Of a DNA stretch of 64,000 nucleotides, positions 7,491-16,968 are shown in pieces. The stretch lies in the NCBI RefSeq assembly GCF_042651065.1, contig NZ_JBHSCH010000011.1, positions 15,835 to 79,834 on the forward strand. Direction: 5' to 3'. The notes under the pieces are model-generated. The model saw only the letters and a program-made list of their open reading frames with translations. It ran no database searches and was not told the origin of the DNA. The stretch comes from Pseudoroseomonas aestuarii (GTDB taxonomy: Bacteria > Pseudomonadota > Alphaproteobacteria > Acetobacterales > Acetobacteraceae). The position numbers and the translations under genes are program-made. How positions within the stretch are numbered: the stretch's first letter is position 1; the number at the start of each line of letters is the position of its first letter.

Positions 7491-9437
7491 TCAGGCGCGG
7501 GCGGCGGCGCGGCGGCGGCTGCGGGCCACCGCCAGCCCGATGGCGAAGAGCGTGACCAGTACCGGCACCAGCGCGATGTTGAGGATGCGCAGGGTGCGCT
7601 CCAGCCCCTCGATGTCCCGCCGCAGGTCGAGCTGCACGGCGCGGAGCTGGCCGCGCGTGGCGACGATCTCGGCCCGCGCCTTGTCGATCTCGGCGCGCTG
7701 CTCGGGGGTGATGACGCTCTGCGCGCCGCCTTGCCCTGTTCCCTGGCGCAGCTCGCGCAGGCGGCGCTCGGTGGCCTCCAGCCGCTGGGTAAGGGCCTGC
7801 TCGGTCTGGCGGTAGCGCGCCTCCGCCTCCCGCCGCATCGCCTCGACGCGGCCGAAGGGGCGCAGGGATTCGCCGCGCGAGCGCAGGCCGATCAGCGCGT
7901 CGCCGCCGGCCAGCGTGTCGGTGAGGTTGGCGACCAGCGCGCCATTGTCGCTGAAGGGCGTGGCCGTCTGCTGGCCGAAGAAATCCTGCACACGAACCCA
8001 GAAGCGGTCCTCCAGCAGGTCCGCGTCGTTGGCGATGACGAGGTTGGCCGGGCCCTCGCTCTGCGCCCGGTGGGCGGGAAGGTCGGCCGGGCGCTCGGCG
8101 CCCTCGGGCGGCGGCGGCGGGCCGTCGGGGAAGGCGGATTTCAGCATGCCGCGGGCGCGCGCCATCAGCACGTAGCGCTCCCCGGAGGGGCGGAACTCGG
8201 CCAGCAGCCGGGCGGGGTTGGGGTTCTCGCGCACCCGCGCGGTGTCCACCAGCATCGCCTCGGGGCTGCTGGTGATGAGCGGAGTGAACTCGATGCCCGC
8301 CCCCTCGCGCCGCCGCACCTGGCCGGCGGAGGCGAAGGTGACCTGCTGCAACTCGGCCGTCGCCACGTCGGCGGCGCTCAGGCTGTCGCCCGTGGCGTTG
8401 AACCAGGCGGGGTAGTCCACCGCCTGCACCCGGTCCTGCGGGTTGGCGCGCACCCGCCAGGCGCCGCGCTGGTCGAGCACCACCTGGTCGCGCGGGGCCT
8501 CGATGCCCCAGGCGTTCAGCAGCCGGTCGAGGCCGGAGGCGGTGTCGGCGGGCGGCTGGCCGTTGGGGCCGGGGCGGCTGGCCTGGCTCTCGCTGTGCGG
8601 GTCGGTCAGCACGAAGAGCTTGCCGCCGCGCATGACGAACTGGTCGATGGCGTAGAGCGTGGCGTCCGCCAGCCCCTGCGGCTGCGCCACGATCAGCACC
8701 TGCGTGTCCTCGGGGATCGCCTGCGCGTCGGCGGCGACGTCGCGCAGGGTGAAGAACTGGCGAAGCTGGTTGGCGATGACGAAGGGCTGCCCGGCGCCGG
8801 GGACGCGCATCATCATCGCCCGCGGGTCGCCGTTCAGCGGCAGGGCTGAGAGCAGCCCCACCACGGGGCGGCGCGGGTTGGACAGGTCGTGGACCAGCCG
8901 CGTCAGGTCGTATTCGAGGAAGCGCTCGCGGTCGGGCTGGAGGAAGGGCAGCACCCGCTCGTCGTCCAGCAGGTTGGTGCCGGCGAGGCCGAAATAGACC
9001 TGCTCGCCGGACTGGTCCACCGGCACGCCCTGGATGCCATAGGCGAGCGCCCGGTCCTCGGTCTCCGAGAAGGGCTCAGGGTCGAGGTATTCCAGCCGCA
9101 CCTTGCCGTTGGAGAGGGCGGCGTACTCCTCCAGCATCTGCCGCACCCGGTCGGCATAGGCGCCATAGACGGGGATGCTGCCGCCGAGGCGGCGGGAGTA
9201 GAACAGCCGCAGCGTCACCGGGTCCTGCAGCCCGGAGAGCACCTGCCGGGTGCCGTCCGAGAGGGTGTAGAGGCGCTGCGCGGTGAGGTCGACCTGGGCG
9301 CGCGGCAGCAGGCGCTCGGTGAGCAGGTTGGCGGAGACGGCCAGAACCAGCGCGGCGGCGAGGCCGCCCGCCGCATAGGAGAGGCGGCGGGACGGGGCGC
9401 GCGCGGGGGCGCGCGGGGCGGGGCTTTCGGCGCTCAT
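7491..9437 (-). CDS. GldG-like ABC transporter auxiliary protein
   Basis: 648 residues. After an N-terminal transmembrane helix (about 22-40) comes the GldG signature region VDLTAQRLYTLSDGTRQVL and a large periplasmic domain, including VPVDQSGEQVYFGLAG and an ABC-type unknown-transport segment (VGLLSALPLNGDP). A coiled-coil stretch rich in Glu, Arg and Gln (about 540-610) precedes a C-terminal helix (IALVPVLVTLFAIGLAVA). In Flavobacterium GldG works with GldA and GldF; in proteobacteria the cargo of such cassettes is unknown. The start at 9437 (MSAESPAP) lies four bases beyond the permease stop; an ORF extension overlapping the permease is rejected. Confidence 0.85.
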   Translation of the reverse strand: MSAESPAPRAPARAPSRRLSYAAGGLAAALVLAVSANLLTERLLPRAQVDLTAQRLYTLSDGTRQVLSGLQDPVTLRLFYSRRLGGSIPVYGAYADRVRQMLEEYAALSNGKVRLEYLDPEPFSETEDRALAYGIQGVPVDQSGEQVYFGLAGTNLLDDERVLPFLQPDRERFLEYDLTRLVHDLSNPRRPVVGLLSALPLNGDPRAMMMRVPGAGQPFVIANQLRQFFTLRDVAADAQAIPEDTQVLIVAQPQGLADATLYAIDQFVMRGGKLFVLTDPHSESQASRPGPNGQPPADTASGLDRLLNAWGIEAPRDQVVLDQRGAWRVRANPQDRVQAVDYPAWFNATGDSLSAADVATAELQQVTFASAGQVRRREGAGIEFTPLITSSPEAMLVDTARVRENPNPARLLAEFRPSGERYVLMARARGMLKSAFPDGPPPPPEGAERPADLPAHRAQSEGPANLVIANDADLLEDRFWVRVQDFFGQQTATPFSDNGALVANLTDTLAGGDALIGLRSRGESLRPFGRVEAMRREAEARYRQTEQALTQRLEATERRLRELRQGTGQGGAQSVITPEQRAEIDKARAEIVATRGQLRAVQLDLRRDIEGLERTLRILNIALVPVLVTLFAIGLAVARSRRRAAARA

Positions 9438-9441
9438 GGGC

Positions 9442-10173
9442 TCAGTCCGCCTTGCGATGATCGACCGCCACGGCATTGGCGAACAGCCAGAAGCCGATGA
9501 AGCTGGCGAAGAAGACGATGTCCCGCAGCGCCACCACGCCGCGCGAGAAGCCGGAGAGGCGGTCGGTGACGGAGACGCCCCGGGCGATCTCGGCCAGCAC
9601 GGGCAGGCGCACGGAGAGGAACTCGGTGACCACGGGGCTGCCGGCGGCGGCGAAGACGAAGCACACCGCCACGGCCAGCACGAAGGCCACCACCTGGTTC
9701 TTGGTCAGCGCCGAGATGGCCGCGCCCACCGCCAGATAGGCGCCGGCCACCAGCAGGCAGCCGATATAGCCCGTGGCGATGACGCCATTGTCCGGGTTGC
9801 CCAGGTAGTTGACGGTGATGACCAGCGGGAAGGTGAGGGCGAGGGCGATGCCGCAGAACGCCCAGGCGGCCAGGAACTTGCCCAGCACCGCCTGGCCCTG
9901 CGTCACCGGCAGGGTCAGCAGCAGCTCGATGGTGCCGAGGCGCCGCTCCTCCGCCCAGAGCCGCATGGTCAGCGCCGGCACCAGGAACAGGAACAGCCAG
10001 GGCACGAAGCCGAAGAAGGGCTGGAGGTCGGCCGTGCCGCGGTTGAAGAAATTGCCGAGGGTGAAGGTGAGCGCGCCCGTCATCACCAGGAAGATGACGA
10101 TGAACACATACGCCACGGGCGTCGCAAAATACCCGGCCAGCTCGCGCCGGGCGATGGTCAGCGCGGTGCGCAT
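9442..10173 (-). CDS. ABC-2 type permease (GldF/NosY-like)
   Basis: 243 residues, six predicted membrane helices. The N-terminus (ARRELAGYFATPVAYVFI) and the FFNRGTADLQPFFGFVPWLF segment are typical of the ABC-2 permease group that includes GldF and NosY. It lies one base after the ATPase gene and just before the GldG-like gene, so the three form one transport complex at the inner membrane. Confidence 0.88.
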   Translation of the reverse strand: MRTALTIARRELAGYFATPVAYVFIVIFLVMTGALTFTLGNFFNRGTADLQPFFGFVPWLFLFLVPALTMRLWAEERRLGTIELLLTLPVTQGQAVLGKFLAAWAFCGIALALTFPLVITVNYLGNPDNGVIATGYIGCLLVAGAYLAVGAAISALTKNQVVAFVLAVAVCFVFAAAGSPVVTEFLSVRLPVLAEIARGVSVTDRLSGFSRGVVALRDIVFFASFIGFWLFANAVAVDHRKAD

Positions 10174-10914
10174 TCAGGCAGCCTCCGGCGCGGGTCTGGG
10201 CGCCATGGTCAGTTCGCGGAACACGGCATCGAGCGAGGGGCCGCGCCGGGAGAGTTCCGCGGGCGTGGAATCGGCCAGCACCCGCCCGCGCGCGATGATG
10301 ATGGCGCGGGTGCAGATGGCCGAGACCTCCTCCAGGATGTGGGTGGAGATGATGATGGCCTTGTTGGGCGCCATCTGCCCGATCAGCCGCCGCACCTCGT
10401 GCTTCTGGTTGGGGTCGAGCCCGTCGGTCGGCTCGTCCAGCACCAGCACCGGCGGGTCGTGCAGCAGGGACTGCGCCAGGCCGACGCGCCGCTTGAAGCC
10501 CTTGGAGAGCGTCTCGATCGGCTGCAGCCGCACCCCTTCCAGGGTGGTGAGGCGCATGGCGTGCGCCACCCGATCCGCCGCCTCGGAGCCGCGGTAGCCG
10601 CGCACCCGCGCGGCGAAGCCCAGGAAGCCCGCCACCGTCATCTCGGGGTAGGTGGGCGCGCCCTCGGGCAGGTAGCCGAGATGCTTCTTGGCGGCCACGG
10701 GCCGCTCCACCACATCCTCGCCGCAGATGCGGGCGGTGCCGGCGGAAGGGGTCACGAAGCCGGCCAGCATCTTCATGGTGGTGGACTTGCCGGCGCCGTT
10801 CGGCCCCAGGAAGCCCAGGACCTCGCCGCGCGCCACGGCGAAGGACACGTCGTCGACGGCGGTGAAGGCGCCGAAGCGTTTGCTCAGGCGGTCGATCTCG
10901 ATCAGCGCGGACAA
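10174..10914 (-). CDS. ABC transporter ATP-binding protein (GldA-like)
   Basis: 246 residues, the usual size of an ABC-2 type ATPase. Walker A is GPNGAGKSTT, the signature loop reads LSKGFKRRVGLAQSLL, and Walker B is VLVLDEPTDGLDP, followed by the switch His in IIISTHILEEV. It leads the minus-strand cassette with permease, GldG-like, DUF4340 and Nudix genes. A short AT-containing region upstream (about 10925-10970), bracketed by an 8-bp inverted repeat (10924-10931 and 10963-10970), probably holds the promoter. Confidence 0.92.
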   Translation of the reverse strand: MSALIEIDRLSKRFGAFTAVDDVSFAVARGEVLGFLGPNGAGKSTTMKMLAGFVTPSAGTARICGEDVVERPVAAKKHLGYLPEGAPTYPEMTVAGFLGFAARVRGYRGSEAADRVAHAMRLTTLEGVRLQPIETLSKGFKRRVGLAQSLLHDPPVLVLDEPTDGLDPNQKHEVRRLIGQMAPNKAIIISTHILEEVSAICTRAIIIARGRVLADSTPAELSRRGPSLDAVFRELTMAPRPAPEAA

Positions 10915-10980
10915 CCGGGCGTACCCCCTGCTATGGCCGAATTGTGATCGGGTTTAACCAGGGCAGGGGGCATTGCAACC

Positions 10981-11013
10981 CCTCCGCCTGTATCGAAGCG
11001 TGCCCGGCGGAGG
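10981..11013 (-). terminator. Stem-loop after recG
   Basis: CCTCCGCC at 10981-10988 pairs with GGCGGAGG at 11006-11013 (17-base loop). On the minus strand it begins four bases after the recG stop. No T-run follows. It separates recG from the ABC cassette. Confidence 0.4.
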
Positions 11014-11016
11014 CGC

Positions 11017-13101
11017 TCAGCCGGCGGCCAGCGGCGCCAGCGTCAGGTCATGGCCGAACACGCCGAGCAGCAGCCGCGCCGCCGCGCCGCGCGGGGTGGC
11101 GGCCAGATCCGGGTCCTTCTCCAGCAGCAGCGCCGCATCCTGGTGCGCCATGCGGACCAGCCCGCCATGCCGCTGCGGGTCGGCCAGCCGGCGGCCGATG
11201 CGCCCCGCCTGCCGCATCCCCAGCGCGTCGCCACCGCCGCGGTATTCGAGGTCGGCATCGGCGATGACGAAGCCGTCCTGCGTCTCGCGCAGCACGGCGA
11301 GGCGCCGCTGCTCGCTCTCGTTCAGCTCGGCCGAGGGCAGCAGCAGGCAGAAGCTCTGGGCCTTGCCGCGCCCGACGCGGCCGCGCAGCTGGTGCAGCGC
11401 GGCGAGGCCGAAGCGCTCCGCCTGCTCGATGATCATGATGGTGGCCTCGGGCACGTCCACCCCCACCTCCACCACCGTGGTGGCCACCAGCAGCTGCGCG
11501 CGGCCGGCGGCGAAGTCGTGCAGCGCCGCCTCGCGCACATCCAGCTTCTGTGCGCCATGGGCGAGGCGGACCTTGTCGCCGAAAATGGCGGCCAGCTCGG
11601 CGAAGGTGGTCTCGGCGGCGGCGTTGTCGTGCTTCTCGCCTTCCTCCACGGCGCGCACCACCCAATAGGCGCGGTGCCCCTGTGCGAAGGCGGCGCGCAG
11701 CCGGGCCACCAGCTCCTCGCGCCGCTCGCGGCTGACGATGCGGGTGACGATGGGCTGGCGGCCCGCGGGCAGCCCCTCCAGCCGGCTCACCGCCATCTCG
11801 CCCCACTGGGTCAGCAGCAGGGTGCGGGGGATGGGGGTGGCGGTCATCACCAGCACGTCGGTGGTGCCCTTCTCGGTCAGCGCCAGGCGCTGCGCCACGC
11901 CGAAGCGGTGCTGCTCGTCCACCACCGCCAGCCCGAGGTCGCGGAAGGCCACGCCCTCCTCGATCAGCGCATGGGTGCCGACGACGAGCGGGATGGAGCC
12001 ATCGGCCAGCCCGGCCAGCACGCGCTTGCGCTCCTTCCCCTTCACCGAGCCGGCCAGCAGGGCGCAGGGCACGCCCGCGGCGCCGGCGAGCTTCTCCAGC
12101 GTGCGGAGGTGCTGGCGCGCCAGCAGCTCGGTGGGCGCCATGATGGCGGCCTGGGCGCCGCCCTCGACGGCGCGCAGCATGGCCAGCACCGCCACCAGCG
12201 TCTTGCCGGCGCCGACATCGCCCTGCAGCAGCCGCAGCATCCGGCGCGGCGCGGCGAGGTCGGCGTCAATCTCGGCCAGCGCCATGGCCTGGCCGGGGGT
12301 GGGGGGGTGGCCGAAGGCGGCCAGCGCCGCGTCGCGCAGCCTTCCGTCGCCCCGCAGCGCCCGGCCGGGGCGTTGCAGCACCGTCCGCCGCACGAGGCCC
12401 ACGGCCAGCTGCCCCGCCAGCAGCTCGTCATAGGCCAGGCGGTCGCGCGCGCTGTCCTCCGGCGCGGCGGCCTCCGGCGCCTGGATGGCGCGCAGCGCGG
12501 CGCCGAAGCCCGGCCAGCGGCGGCGGGCGAGCAGGGTGCGGTCCTGCCACTCGGGCAGCTCGGGCAGCGCCGCCAGCGCCGCCGCCATGGCGCGGCCCAC
12601 ATCGCGCTGCCCCAGCCCCTTCACCAGCGGCCAGATGGGCTGGATGCCGGGGATGGCGTCGGGCGGCTCGACGAAATCCGGCGCGTCCATCTGCCAGCGG
12701 TCGCGGAAGCGCTTCATCCGCCCCGAGACGCGGCGCACCGCCCCTTCCGGATAGGTGCGGGCCAGCCAGGCGCCGAGCCAGGAGCGGCGGCCGAAATAGA
12801 TCAGGTCCAGCGGCCCCGCCGGCGATTCGCAGCAGACCGACCAGGGCTGGGTCGGCGTGCGCGGCGGCTGGACCTGCACCACGCGCAGGGGCAGGGTGGC
12901 CACCTCGCCCTCCTGCGGGGTGGTGGCGCGGCGGTCCTGGTAGCGCTCGGGCAGGTGCAGCAGCAGGTCGAGCACGCGGCCGCCCTCCACCGCCTGCGCC
13001 AGGCGCTTCCGCTTCTCCTCGGGCAAGGGCAGGCTGTCCAGCGGCGCGAGAAGCCCGGCCGGCAGGTCCATTTCCGCCTCTTGGGCTGACACGATTCCCA
13101 T
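11017..13101 (-). CDS. recG: ATP-dependent DNA helicase RecG
   Basis: 694 residues, full length for RecG. The N-terminal wedge/OB region is followed by helicase motifs: Walker A GDVGAGKTLVAVLAM, DEQH box in VVDEQHRFGVAQR, TATPIPRTL, and the C-terminal REVGVDVPEA-type and QLRGRVGRG motifs seen here as VVEVGVDVPEA and HQLRGRVGRG. RecG remodels stalled replication forks and Holliday junctions. The gene diverges from sdhE with only 37 bases between starts, so the two promoters must overlap. recG facing sdhE-mfd is a recurring alphaproteobacterial arrangement. An alternative ATG ten codons downstream (MDLPAGLL) is possible. Confidence 0.97.
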   Translation of the reverse strand: MGIVSAQEAEMDLPAGLLAPLDSLPLPEEKRKRLAQAVEGGRVLDLLLHLPERYQDRRATTPQEGEVATLPLRVVQVQPPRTPTQPWSVCCESPAGPLDLIYFGRRSWLGAWLARTYPEGAVRRVSGRMKRFRDRWQMDAPDFVEPPDAIPGIQPIWPLVKGLGQRDVGRAMAAALAALPELPEWQDRTLLARRRWPGFGAALRAIQAPEAAAPEDSARDRLAYDELLAGQLAVGLVRRTVLQRPGRALRGDGRLRDAALAAFGHPPTPGQAMALAEIDADLAAPRRMLRLLQGDVGAGKTLVAVLAMLRAVEGGAQAAIMAPTELLARQHLRTLEKLAGAAGVPCALLAGSVKGKERKRVLAGLADGSIPLVVGTHALIEEGVAFRDLGLAVVDEQHRFGVAQRLALTEKGTTDVLVMTATPIPRTLLLTQWGEMAVSRLEGLPAGRQPIVTRIVSRERREELVARLRAAFAQGHRAYWVVRAVEEGEKHDNAAAETTFAELAAIFGDKVRLAHGAQKLDVREAALHDFAAGRAQLLVATTVVEVGVDVPEATIMIIEQAERFGLAALHQLRGRVGRGKAQSFCLLLPSAELNESEQRRLAVLRETQDGFVIADADLEYRGGGDALGMRQAGRIGRRLADPQRHGGLVRMAHQDAALLLEKDPDLAATPRGAAARLLLGVFGHDLTLAPLAAG

Positions 13102-13138
13102 CTGCCCTTATATGCCAGCCCCACAAGGCGCCGACGAC

Positions 13139-13495
13139 ATGTCCCAGAGCAACGATACGCCCCCCGATCCGAATGCCGCCGCTGCGTCCCCGGCGGAGCC
13201 GCCGCCGGCGCTCTCCCCGCGCCGCCGGCGCCTGCTGTTCCGCGCGCACCATCGCGGCACCAAGGAAACCGACCTCATGGTGGGCGGCTTTGTCACCCGT
13301 CACATCGCCAGCTTCACCGAGGCGGAGCTGGACGAGCTGGAGGCGGTGCTGGAATTGCTGGATGTCGATCTCGCCGACTGGCTCTCGGGCCGCCGCCCCA
13401 TTCCGCCCGAGGTGATGACTCCGATGCTGACCCGCATGTCCGAGGAATGCTCGATGCTGGGCGCCGGGGTGCCGGAGGCCGCGCGCCGGGCATGA
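13139..13495 (+). CDS. sdhE: Succinate dehydrogenase flavinylation factor SdhE
   Basis: 118 residues; the conserved core is the C-terminal 80 residues. The RGTKE motif (HHRGTKETDLMVGGF), in which the RGxxE residues promote covalent FAD attachment to SdhA, is present, followed by ELDELEAVLELLDVDLADWL. The N-terminal 35 residues are Pro/Ala-rich and not conserved. I chose the ATG at 13139 (MSQSND); an upstream in-frame ATG at 13112 would add nine residues. The stop overlaps the mfd start in an ATGA junction. Confidence 0.92.
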   Translation: MSQSNDTPPDPNAAAASPAEPPPALSPRRRRLLFRAHHRGTKETDLMVGGFVTRHIASFTEAELDELEAVLELLDVDLADWLSGRRPIPPEVMTPMLTRMSEECSMLGAGVPEAARRA

Positions 13496-16400
13496 GCGCG
13501 CTCACCATCCACGGCGCCCCCGAGGGCTTCGACGCCCTGCTGCTCAGCCGCCGCCGCGCCGAGGCGGAGGGTTTCGTCCTGCATGTCTGCCGCGACGATT
13601 CCCGCATGGCGCGGATGCAGGACGGGCTGGCCTTCTTCGCGCCGGGGATCGAGGTGCTGCGCTTCCCGGCCTGGGACTGCCTGCCCTATGACCGCGTCTC
13701 GCCCCATGCCGAGCTGGTGGCCGAGCGCGTGGCGACCCTCACCCGGCTGCTGGAGAAGGGCGACCGCCCGCGCATCGTGCTGACCACGGTGAACGCGCTG
13801 GTGCAGCGCGTGCCGCCGCGCGCCGTGTTCGAGGGCGCCACGCTGCACCTGAAGCGCGGCGGGCGCATCACGCCGGAGAAGCTGGCCGGCTTCCTGGAGG
13901 CCAATGGCTATGGCCGCGTCGCCACGGTGATGGAGCCGGGCGAATACGCGGTGCGCGGCGGCATCGTCGACCTCTACCCGGCCGGCGAGCCGGAGCCGGT
14001 GCGGCTCGACCTGTTCGGCGACGAGATCGAGAGCCTGCGGCATTTCTCCACCGAGACGCAGCGCAGCGGCAAGCCGATGGACGGGCTGTGGCTGCGCCCG
14101 GTGGGCGAGGTGTTCCTCGACGAGGAGTCCATCGCCCGCTTCCGCGCCGGCTACCGCGACCTGTTCGGCAACGCCGCGGCCGAGGACCCGCTCTACGTCT
14201 CCATCTCCGCCGGCCGCCGCCACCTCGGCATGGAGCACTACGTCCCGCTCTTCCACGAGAGCATGGCGACGCTGCTGGACTACATGCCCGGCGCCTCGGT
14301 CAGCCTGGACCACCAGGCGGAGGAGGCGCTGGAGGTGCGGCTCGAGATGGTCGAGGACCATTACGAGGCCCGCCGCATGCCGGCGCGGGAAGGCGAGGTG
14401 CCCTACCGCCCCGTGCCGCCGCGCCGCCTCTACCTGGACCGCAAGGGCTGGGACGCGATGCTCGCGGGCGGCCCGCTGCTGCGCTTCAGCCCCTTCCCGA
14501 AGCCCGACGGCGCCGAGGGCATCGAGGCCGGCGGCCGCCCCGGCGGCCTCTATGCCGAGGCCCGCACGGCGGGCGAGAACGTCTTCCACCTCTACCACCA
14601 GCATGCCGAGGCGCAGGCCAAGGGCGGCATGCGCCCGGTGGTCGCCGCCTGGACGCGCGGCTCGCGCGAGCGGCTGGGCAATCTGCTGCGGGAGAACCGC
14701 GTGCCCGCCCAGGCGGTGGAGGACTGGGCCGCCGCCCAGGCGCTGCCGGCGGGCGTGGTGGCGCTGGTGGTCTATGGCGTGGAGCGTGGCTTCACCGGCC
14801 CCGCCGCAGGCACCAAGGGCAGCGGCGCCATCGCCCTGACCGGCGAGCAGGACCTGCTGGGCGAGCGCATCGCCCGGCCGCCGCGCCGCCGCAAGCGGGC
14901 GGACCAGTTCATCGCCGATGCCACCGAGATCGCCGAGGGCGACCTGGTGGTGCACCAGGACCACGGCATCGGCCGCTATGACGGGCTGGAGACCATCGGC
15001 GTCTCCGGCGCGCCGCATGACTGCCTGCGGCTGATCTACGATGGCGGGGACAAGCTGTTCCTGCCGGTCGAGAACATCGAGCTGCTCTCGCGCTTCGGCA
15101 GCGACAGCGCGGGCGTCGCGCTCGACAAGCTCGGCGGCACCTCCTGGCAGAACCGCAAGGCCCGCGCCAAGCAGCGCATCGCCGACATGGCGGGCCAGCT
15201 CATCCGCATCGCCGCCGAGCGGCGGGTGAAGGAGGGCCACCTCGCCACCCCGCCGGAGGGCGCGTGGGACGAGTTCTGCGCCCGCTTCCCCTTCGCCGAG
15301 ACGGAGGACCAGCAGCGCGCCATCGCCGACGTGCTGGAGGACCTCTCCGCCGGCCGGCCGATGGACCGCCTGATCTGCGGCGATGTCGGCTTCGGCAAGA
15401 CCGAGATCGCGCTGCGCGCCGCCTTCGTCGTCGCCATGACGGGGGCGCAGGTGGCGGTGGTGGTGCCCACCACGCTGCTCTCCCGCCAGCATTTCCGCAC
15501 CTTCACCGCCCGCTTCGAGGGGCTGCCGATCCGCATCGCCCAGCTCTCCCGCATGGTCACGGCGAAGGAGGCGGCGCAGGTGAAGGCGGGGCTGGCGGAC
15601 GGCTCCATCAACATCGTCGTCGGCACCCACGCGCTGCTGGCCAAGGGCGTGGAGTTCGCCGATCTCGGCCTCGTCATCGTCGACGAGGAGCAGCATTTCG
15701 GCGTGGCGCACAAGGAGCGGCTGAAATCGCTCAAGGCCGATGTGCATGTCCTCACCCTGACGGCGACGCCCATTCCGCGCACCCTGCAGCTGGCGCTGAC
15801 CGGCGTGCGGGAGATGAGCGTCATCGCGACGCCTCCCGTGGACCGGCTGGCGGTGCGCACCTTCATCATGCCCTTCGATGCGGTGGTGGTGCGCGAGGCC
15901 ATCCAGCGCGAGCGGCTGCGCGGCGGGCAGATCTTCTGCGTCGTGCCACGGCTGGAAGACCTGCCGAAGATGGCCACGCGGCTGGCCGACATCGTGCCCG
16001 AGGCGCGCACCGTGCAGGCGCATGGCCGCCTGACGCCGACCGAGCTCGAGCGGGTGATGACCGAGTTCGGCGACGGCAAGTACGACATCCTGCTCGCCAC
16101 CAACATCGTGGAAAGCGGGCTGGACATGCCGGCGGTGAACACGCTGATCATCCACCGCGCCGACATGTTCGGCCTCGCCCAGCTCTACCAGCTGCGCGGG
16201 CGGGTGGGGCGCGGCAAGCAGCGCGGCTACGCCTACCTCACCTGGCCGGCCACGCAGCGCCTGTCGGTGGCTGCCGAGAAGCGGCTGGCGGTGATGCAGA
16301 CGCTCGACAACCTCGGCGCCGGCTTCACCCTCGCCAGCCACGACCTCGACATCCGCGGCGCCGGCAACCTGCTGGGCGACGAGCAGTCCGGCCATATCCG

Positions 16401-16956
16401 CGAGGTGGGCATCGAGCTCTACCAGCAGATGCTGGAGGAGGCGGTGGCCGACATCAAGGCCGGGCAGGGGCGGCGCGACGGCGCCGACAACCGCGACTGG
16501 ACGCCGCAGATCAATCTCGGCCTGCCGGTGCTGATCCCCGAGACCTATGTGGCGGATCTGCCGGTGCGGCTCGGCCTCTACCGCCGCATCGGCGGCCTCG
16601 CGGGCGATGCCGAGGTGGAGGCGATGGCGGCCGAGCTGGCCGACCGCTTCGGGCCGCTGCCGCAGGAGGTGGAGAACCTGCTGCAGGTGGTCTCCATCAA
16701 GCATCTCTGCCGGCAGGCGGGGGTGGAGAAGCTGGATGCGGGGCCGAAGGGCATCGTCGCCGCCTTCCGCCGCAACAACTTCGCCAATCCAGGCGGGCTG
16801 GTCACCTGGGTCGGCGCCCAGAAGGGACTGATAAAACTGCGGCCGGACCACAAGCTGGCCATGGTGCGGGAGATGGACCTGCCCACGCGCCTGCGCGCGG
16901 CCAAGGACATGCTGAAGTCGCTGGTGAAGGTCTCCCGCCAGGCAAAGGCCGCCTGA
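13492..16956 (+). CDS. mfd: Transcription-repair coupling factor Mfd
   Basis: 1154 residues, typical for Mfd. Order: UvrB-homology region (about 1-330), RNA-polymerase interaction domain (LVVHQDHGIGRYDGLETIGV and following, about 480-570), superfamily 2 translocase motifs (GDVGFGKTEIALRAAFV, DEEQHFGVAHKERLK, TATPIPRTLQLAL, NIVESGLDMPAVNT, QLRGRVGRGKQRGYAYL), and the C-terminal TRCF domain that masks the UvrA-binding site. Mfd removes RNA polymerase stalled at lesions and recruits UvrA. The ATG at 13492 overlaps the sdhE stop, so the genes are translationally coupled. A long antisense frame over this gene is a composition artefact. Confidence 0.98.
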   Translation: MSALTIHGAPEGFDALLLSRRRAEAEGFVLHVCRDDSRMARMQDGLAFFAPGIEVLRFPAWDCLPYDRVSPHAELVAERVATLTRLLEKGDRPRIVLTTVNALVQRVPPRAVFEGATLHLKRGGRITPEKLAGFLEANGYGRVATVMEPGEYAVRGGIVDLYPAGEPEPVRLDLFGDEIESLRHFSTETQRSGKPMDGLWLRPVGEVFLDEESIARFRAGYRDLFGNAAAEDPLYVSISAGRRHLGMEHYVPLFHESMATLLDYMPGASVSLDHQAEEALEVRLEMVEDHYEARRMPAREGEVPYRPVPPRRLYLDRKGWDAMLAGGPLLRFSPFPKPDGAEGIEAGGRPGGLYAEARTAGENVFHLYHQHAEAQAKGGMRPVVAAWTRGSRERLGNLLRENRVPAQAVEDWAAAQALPAGVVALVVYGVERGFTGPAAGTKGSGAIALTGEQDLLGERIARPPRRRKRADQFIADATEIAEGDLVVHQDHGIGRYDGLETIGVSGAPHDCLRLIYDGGDKLFLPVENIELLSRFGSDSAGVALDKLGGTSWQNRKARAKQRIADMAGQLIRIAAERRVKEGHLATPPEGAWDEFCARFPFAETEDQQRAIADVLEDLSAGRPMDRLICGDVGFGKTEIALRAAFVVAMTGAQVAVVVPTTLLSRQHFRTFTARFEGLPIRIAQLSRMVTAKEAAQVKAGLADGSINIVVGTHALLAKGVEFADLGLVIVDEEQHFGVAHKERLKSLKADVHVLTLTATPIPRTLQLALTGVREMSVIATPPVDRLAVRTFIMPFDAVVVREAIQRERLRGGQIFCVVPRLEDLPKMATRLADIVPEARTVQAHGRLTPTELERVMTEFGDGKYDILLATNIVESGLDMPAVNTLIIHRADMFGLAQLYQLRGRVGRGKQRGYAYLTWPATQRLSVAAEKRLAVMQTLDNLGAGFTLASHDLDIRGAGNLLGDEQSGHIREVGIELYQQMLEEAVADIKAGQGRRDGADNRDWTPQINLGLPVLIPETYVADLPVRLGLYRRIGGLAGDAEVEAMAAELADRFGPLPQEVENLLQVVSIKHLCRQAGVEKLDAGPKGIVAAFRRNNFANPGGLVTWVGAQKGLIKLRPDHKLAMVREMDLPTRLRAAKDMLKSLVKVSRQAKAA

Positions 16957-16968
16957 GGGGGAGGGCGG

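Noticed and set aside
13300..16851. A 1183-codon open frame antisense to mfd
   Set aside because: It mirrors the mfd codons and is full of Arg, Gln, His and Gly. Very high third-position GC removes stops from the antisense frame; mfd itself has every expected motif.
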